Source: Deltaproteobacteria bacterium (GTDB taxonomy: Bacteria > Desulfobacterota > Desulfarculia > Adiutricales > Adiutricaceae). From it: 8,701 bases of DNA. The stretch is from positions 1 through 8,701 of the forward strand of contig JAIRZX010000396.1 of the NCBI GenBank assembly GCA_031267005.1. The letters are read 5' to 3'. Positions within the stretch are counted from its first letter, which is position 1. Every line of letters begins with the position of its first letter. A program made the position numbers and the translations under genes. Shown in pieces: positions 5,089 through 8,701 of this stretch. Under the pieces are notes generated by a model. That model was given only the letters and a program-made list of their open reading frames with translations, made no database searches and had not been told where the DNA came from.

Positions 5089-7311
5089 ATGACAAGCCAG
5101 GCCACGAAACGGGCGCGCATCCCGCTTCCCGCCGGAATTCCGGATGACGTAGGCGAGCTCGACAGCCTCCTCGCCGAAGGCGGGGAGCTGGCGGCGAGCT
5201 GGGAAGGCTTCCAGCCGCGGGAGCCCCAGCTCAGGATGTTCCGCGAAACGCTCAGGGCCTTCAGGCAGTCGGACACGTCCCTCATAGAGGCCGGGACCGG
5301 AACGGGCAAGACGCTGGCTTACCTGCTCGCCGCCGTCATCTCAGGGAAAAGGACCGTCGTTTCCACCGGGCTTAAAAACCTCCAGGACCAGATCTTCGGA
5401 AAGGACATCCCTTTCATAAACGACCACTTTGAAAAAAACTTCAAGGCTGCCGTCCTCAAAGGCAGGGAAAGTTACGCCTGCGTGAGGACGTGCAATTCAT
5501 TGCTGAAAACTGCCGAATCGTTTAAAACCGATCGGGCCATGGCGTACAAGTTCGAGGATTTCAAAAAATGGCTCGGTTCAACCCGGACCGGGGAGGTATC
5601 CGAACTCCCTCCCGGCCTCGTCGCGGCAAAGCCGTTCGACCGGCTACCCGCGGCCGGCGACGCCTGCATGGGCGCCAAATGCCGAACCGCCAAGCAGTGC
5701 TTCCACAGGCGCGCCCGCGAAGCGGCGGCCGGTGCCGACATAATTTTGGCAAACCACCACCTGCTGATGTCGTCGTTGGCACTCGGGGACAAATCCGACT
5801 CCGTGGTCCCCCCTTGGGACGCCGCCGTGCTGGACGAGGCCCACCTCCTGGAGAAGGCCGCCGTGGACTGCTTCTCCACAAGGCTCTCGACTTCGGCTCT
5901 CCAGGATCTCTTGAAAGACGCCCACGGGATCCTGGACGATTTGCTCCAAGAGTCGGCGGCCATGAAGACGGGCCCGCAGTCGCAGGCCGTGGCGGACGCC
6001 ATGAAGCTGTTGGAGCGTTCCGACGACTTGGGCGAAAGCGTGGCGCGCATAGAGAGCCAACTCCTCGATAACCCCGCCGAAGGGGGCGGCGGCGGGCGGG
6101 GCGGGGGGCTCCTCTGGCCGGACCCGCAGGCCAGCGGCGGCGAAAGGTGGAGCGAGGAAAAAATCGCCCTTCGGGAAAGAATACGCGGCGCCCTCTCGGA
6201 ACTCACGCCCGCCCTGGCGGATCTCGACAAGAAGATGTCCGGACTGTTCTCAGAAAACGACGAGCGATTCATGCCCGTCTCCAGGAGGCTCCAGTCCGCC
6301 GCCTCGGACATCCGCACCGTGGCCGGTCCGTCCGTTCCCAGCTACGTCTACACGCTCAAAACTGACGATCGGGGCGCGGAAATGGCCGCCGTCCCCGTCG
6401 ACGTCTCTGGCTTCCTCCGTTCGACGCTCTTCAACTACAAAAGGACCGTCGTAGCCACGTCAGCTACCATAAACGCGAAAGGCACGTCCGACTTCTTCAA
6501 GCGCAGGCTCGGGATAGACCGCCGGACGCCGACGCTGGTGCTCGAGTCCCCCTTCGACTACATGGGCCGCACCGTGCTGTACGTGCCCAGCACCATGCCC
6601 GACTTCGACGAGGGAAATCCGGAGGGCAAGTACCGCCCGGCGCTGGAGGGCGAGATCATGAAACTCCTCCGCGTGACCGGCGGCAGGGCGCTGGTCCTGT
6701 TCACAGCATACGGCCGCATGGACTGGATCCACAAGAGGATCGCGGCGAGCAAACCCCCATGGAAACTCTTCAAGCAGGGCGAAGGACCCCGCGCGGCGGT
6801 GCTCGACAAGTTCCGAAATGACGCGAGTTCGGTGCTGTTCGCCACCGTGTCTTTCTGGCAGGGAGTGGACGTGCCGGGGCAAAGCCTGAGCGCGGTCATA
6901 ATAGACAAGCTCCCGTTCCCCGTGCCGAGCGATCCGCTGCACCAGGCCAGGGCCAGGCTCCTGGACGCGGAAAAGCCGGGCGGAAGGAAGTCGTTCAACG
7001 AGCTCTCAGTCCCCGAAATGGAGATCCAGCTCAAGCAGGGCGTGGGGAGGCTCATCCGCTCTTCCGGCGACTGGGGGGTCATGGCCGTCCTGGATCCGCG
7101 GATCATGCGCTATTACGGCAAAGGGTTCGTCGATTCCCGCACCCACGGCCCGATAACCAGCGACATCGCCAGAGTGGAGAAACTCTTCGACGAGATGGAA
7201 CCGAAGAACCCGAAATCGCCTGGCGTCGGCGGTTTCGGCCTTACTTCAGGCGACCCTTGCCCGGAGCCTTACGACGATTTTTTGGAAGACCTTTTCGACG
7301 ACGAACCATAG
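5089..7311 (+). CDS. dinG: DinG-family ATP-dependent DNA helicase, second copy
   Basis: A 740-residue paralogue of the upstream helicase, colinear from the first residues to motif VI and mostly identical or similar by eye. Motifs are Walker A EAGTGTGKT (67-75), DEAH (249-252), TSAT (457-460), WQGVDVPGQSL (590-600) and QGVGRLIRS (650-658). The iron-sulphur cysteines are C131, C193, C198 and C204, again with C-x4-C-x5-C spacing, so both copies look catalytically competent. Family role: 5'-3' DNA helicase acting on D-loops, R-loops and forks. It differs from the first copy by a Gly-rich insertion (residues 332-340) between the iron-sulphur and motif III regions and by an acidic C-terminal tail (DDFLEDLFDDEP). 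Codon choice is slightly less GC-biased. Tandem orientation indicates gene duplication, and the diverged nucleotide sequence says it is not recent. Which copy is the true dinG orthologue is undecided. Confidence 0.94.
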   Translation: MTSQATKRARIPLPAGIPDDVGELDSLLAEGGELAASWEGFQPREPQLRMFRETLRAFRQSDTSLIEAGTGTGKTLAYLLAAVISGKRTVVSTGLKNLQDQIFGKDIPFINDHFEKNFKAAVLKGRESYACVRTCNSLLKTAESFKTDRAMAYKFEDFKKWLGSTRTGEVSELPPGLVAAKPFDRLPAAGDACMGAKCRTAKQCFHRRAREAAAGADIILANHHLLMSSLALGDKSDSVVPPWDAAVLDEAHLLEKAAVDCFSTRLSTSALQDLLKDAHGILDDLLQESAAMKTGPQSQAVADAMKLLERSDDLGESVARIESQLLDNPAEGGGGGRGGGLLWPDPQASGGERWSEEKIALRERIRGALSELTPALADLDKKMSGLFSENDERFMPVSRRLQSAASDIRTVAGPSVPSYVYTLKTDDRGAEMAAVPVDVSGFLRSTLFNYKRTVVATSATINAKGTSDFFKRRLGIDRRTPTLVLESPFDYMGRTVLYVPSTMPDFDEGNPEGKYRPALEGEIMKLLRVTGGRALVLFTAYGRMDWIHKRIAASKPPWKLFKQGEGPRAAVLDKFRNDASSVLFATVSFWQGVDVPGQSLSAVIIDKLPFPVPSDPLHQARARLLDAEKPGGRKSFNELSVPEMEIQLKQGVGRLIRSSGDWGVMAVLDPRIMRYYGKGFVDSRTHGPITSDIARVEKLFDEMEPKNPKSPGVGGFGLTSGDPCPEPYDDFLEDLFDDEP

Positions 7312-7486
7312 ACGTTTATTCGCATGGGGCGGACTTCAGGGCAGCTGTCCGGCGCGCTCGTTTGGGCGATGAACCTGAAACCAGGTACCTGCGTCATATC
7401 CAATACAACGCGGACCAGTTGATTCCACCGAGAAAACTCAGCCGCCCGCCACGAACTATCCGTTCACATGCTTGAAGGCCTCCTCA

Positions 7487-7640
7487 CCCCCAGCCTCAGA
7501 AATGGCACCACCTGTTCAAGGCATCTCCCCTTTCGCATGACCGAAACTCGCCCCCAGCCTGCCCCGGGACCGTCTCCCCCAGTTCCCGGCCACCCCACGC
7601 TCGCCTGCCCGAAGATCGGCTCCAGCCTGCCCCGAGGCCC
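7487..7640. repeat. Degenerate direct repeats, 64-68 bp apart
   Basis: CCCCCAGCCT occurs at 7487-7496 and 7551-7560, and the variant GCTCCAGCCT at 7619-7628, spaced 64 and 68 bases. The last two copies share a longer match: CCGAA at 7541 and 7609, each followed 8 bases later by CCAGCCTGCCCCG. Intervening bases differ, so this is an old or imperfect repeat. The last copy lies inside the left arm of the inverted repeat flanking the AT-rich island. Confidence 0.55.
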
Positions 7641-7660
7641 CCCCTTGAGCCAGCGATCGG
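7584..7660 (+). repeat. Left copy of inverted repeat flanking the AT-rich island
   Basis: Starting TCCCGGCC, this 77-base segment matches the reverse complement of 8621-8701. The outer 46 bases align without gaps and with about five mismatches, sharing CTCGCCTGCCCGAA and GCTCCAGCCTG. The inner part is looser and needs a 4-5 base gap around a C-rich run. It directly abuts the AT-rich DNA starting at about 7661. Inverted orientation with outward-facing TCCCGG ends resembles transposon terminal repeats. No transposase is seen. Confidence 0.7.
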
Positions 7661-7684
7661 ATACAATAAGGTAATTAGATTAAA

Positions 7685-8527
7685 TTAAAAAGTTAAATTT
7701 GGTAGCCATTCCACAATCTTCACCGTTTCAAGGCTGACCGTAATCACCTTAAGGAGCAAATCCAGGATGTAGCGTGGCTGACCATGCTCCTTGGCCCAGT
7801 CGTTAGGATCGTTTCTTATCTTGGTTTTCGGGTGCATCGTTACCTTATAGCGATCCACTATCCCCTCGATTGCCGAATTGCCGTTAACTATATAGTCATA
7901 AGTTGCGGAAGGTATGTCTTTGATCGTAATAAAAGGGTTGTAGATAATAGCCGACTTGTCTTCCTTGTCCGCGAACTTCATCTTGTCCACGATAAAGTTC
8001 CCGCGTTCAGTCCCGGTAACCTCTACCCCCCGGTACGGCTCAGCGGACTCGTATTCGACGTGAAGTTTAGCAAGATCGCGTCCGGCCTTGACGAATATTT
8101 GGAAGAACTCCAAAGTATCCACCAGGGGTATCCTTGGCATCTCCTTCTTCAGGTTGGTAGCGAAAACCGTTTTGTATCCTTCCGAGTGGAGAATCCCGTA
8201 GACGTAAAAAAATATGTCTTTCTTGGTTATCTTAGTTTTGGAATCAGTCAAGCCAAATTTGTCATTACATTTTTTATGAATATAGTCAGTAACGGCGTCA
8301 TGCCGTATATAACCGTTAACGATATTATCCGAATTAATCAGTTTGTAATTGAACTTATCGGAAGCGTTTTCCTCATAATAATACAACGGGAAACATTGGG
8401 AATTACCGACTAACTGCAAATCAGGTAAAAGATTAGTCATAATAGCTGAAAAATCATTGCCTTCACCTTTTCCTTGAATGCAGAGAACAAGATTGTTGTG
8501 ATTCTTTGTTGGAAAAATGTTTGGCAT
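7685..8527 (-). CDS. C-terminal fragment of a Type ISP restriction-modification enzyme
   Basis: The 280-residue product matches from memory the C-terminal specificity (target recognition) domain of Type ISP, LlaBIII-like, single-chain restriction-modification enzymes. Diagnostic segments are FSAIMTNLLPDLQLVGNSQC and CFPLYYYEE (45-53), DIFFYVYGILHSEGY (104-118), MPRIPLV (130-136), YIVNGNSAIE (212-221), NDPNDW (239-244) and PRYILDLL (251-258). In full enzymes, an Mrr-like nuclease, a helicase and an N6-adenine methyltransferase precede this domain. None is here. The frame is open above the ATG and still family-like (LFRPFTKCNWYFNKSLNNR) back to about 8593, then reaches a TGA at 8633-8635, so the ATG is internal to the original protein. 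On its own the domain should neither cut nor methylate, and it is probably a pseudogene. AT-rich codon use contrasts strongly with the helicases and indicates transfer. Confidence 0.85.
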   Translation of the reverse strand: MPNIFPTKNHNNLVLCIQGKGEGNDFSAIMTNLLPDLQLVGNSQCFPLYYYEENASDKFNYKLINSDNIVNGYIRHDAVTDYIHKKCNDKFGLTDSKTKITKKDIFFYVYGILHSEGYKTVFATNLKKEMPRIPLVDTLEFFQIFVKAGRDLAKLHVEYESAEPYRGVEVTGTERGNFIVDKMKFADKEDKSAIIYNPFITIKDIPSATYDYIVNGNSAIEGIVDRYKVTMHPKTKIRNDPNDWAKEHGQPRYILDLLLKVITVSLETVKIVEWLPNLTF

Positions 8528-8632
8528 CAGATAAGTCCTGTTATTTAATGATTTATTGAAATACCAATTACATTTAGTGAAAGGCCTAAATAAACATAGA
8601 TATAACGAATCTTCTGGTTTCCGTTCACGGAG
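8528..8632 (-). pseudogene. In-frame upstream part of the Type ISP fragment
   Basis: Reading upstream from the ATG at 8527 on the minus strand, the frame stays open for 35 codons. It encodes the conserved RPF-x(6)-YF-like segment that precedes the specificity domain in Type ISP enzymes (LFRPFTKCNWYFNKSLNNR, then TYL before the ATG). Before that the residues (CGT to GAT, 8629-8609) become polar and uncertain, then TGA at 8633-8635 closes the frame. No alternative start with a ribosome binding site is evident. The junction with GC-rich repeat DNA at about 8600-8635 is where the gene was cut. Confidence 0.65.
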
Positions 8633-8701
8633 TCAAGGGGGAGGGGACGCCGTGTCAGGCTGGAGCAGATTTTCGGGCAGGCGAGAGGGGGGGGGCCGGG
8701 A
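8621..8701 (-). repeat. Right copy of inverted repeat flanking the AT-rich island
   Basis: The reverse complement of this segment begins TCCCGG plus nine C and aligns with 7584-7660. Over the outer 46 bases there are about five mismatches. It includes a run of nine G (8687-8695) on the plus strand. It begins where the Type ISP fragment's frame is lost. The window ends at the outer tip of the repeat, so its full extent and any target duplication cannot be seen. Confidence 0.7.

Larger units (their letters stand above)
7312..7684. other. Non-coding region downstream of the second helicase
   Basis: From 7312 to about 7475 composition is intermediate. One frame, overlapping the helicase end, reads protein-like residues such as RYLRHIQYNADQLIPP before stopping, but it has no own start or recognised family. 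From 7487 onward the sequence carries degenerate copies of a C-rich repeat. Composition then drops sharply to AT-rich at about 7661, just before the minus-strand gene's stop codon. No clear terminator hairpin with a T run is seen for either convergent gene. Confidence 0.45.

Noticed and set aside
5472..6317. 281-codon minus-strand open frame
   Set aside because: Antisense shadow of the second helicase, Ser/Arg/Pro-rich, no family.
2434..7311. Helicases as CasDinG of a type IV CRISPR system
   Set aside because: No CRISPR array or Csf genes are present, and both proteins keep the four iron-sulphur cysteines of ordinary chromosomal DinG.
7257..7475. 72-codon frame overlapping the end of the second helicase
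   Set aside because: Its start lies inside the helicase and it has no family match. The part after the helicase stop looks mildly protein-like, so it is mentioned only in the spacer entry.
7487..7640. CRISPR-like array from regular 64-68 bp spacing
   Set aside because: Repeat cores are short and variable, with only three copies, and the spacers partly resemble each other.
7784..8413. 209-codon plus-strand frame opposite the restriction fragment
   Set aside because: Antisense to the minus-strand frame, which matches a known family along its whole length.
7584..8701. Inverted repeat as a whole-genome amplification chimera
   Set aside because: An amplification inversion would make nearly identical arms. 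These arms differ at many positions and by a small gap.

Overview
The window is a GC-rich bacterial fragment, probably a whole short contig. It opens with 13 bases that match the end of the Illumina adapter and closes inside a repeat. The two long genes are very rich in G/C at third codon positions, yet still use AGG (Arg) and ATA (Ile) often. That codon pattern occurs in some Desulfobacterota and Synergistota, but nothing here fixes the taxon. No rRNA, tRNA, CRISPR array or complete insertion sequence is visible.

Layout. Positions 1-2433 hold no convincing intact gene. This stretch contains several strong inverted repeats, a pyrimidine-rich CCCCTT repeat, and two pieces that look like decayed coding sequence: the end of a frame near 437-598 and a frame-broken one at 1034-1420. 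Positions 2434-4593 and 5089-7311 are two tandem, same-strand paralogues of the DinG/XPD superfamily 2 DNA helicase. Each has an intact Walker A box, a DEAH box, helicase motifs III, V and VI, and the four-cysteine iron-sulphur signature with E. coli DinG-like spacing. They are separated by a 495-bp GC-rich spacer with a hairpin just before the second start.

Positions 7312-7684 are a non-coding tail with degenerate GC-rich repeats. From about 7661 to 8630 the composition turns abruptly AT-rich. This island encodes, on the minus strand, only the C-terminal specificity domain of a Type ISP (LlaBIII-like) restriction-modification enzyme. The reading frame continues upstream of its first ATG through family-like sequence and then stops at a TGA (8633-8635), where GC-rich DNA resumes. 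The nuclease, helicase and methyltransferase parts are missing.

The most unusual observation is that GC-rich inverted copies of one repeat of about 80 bp (7584-7660 and 8621-8701) tightly bracket this AT-rich fragment, like terminal inverted repeats. The fragment may have been mobilised or trimmed by recombination at a dispersed repeat. The helicase pair probably serves DNA repair or replication-transcription conflict resolution. A defence role is possible from the neighbouring restriction remnant but is not shown by the sequence.
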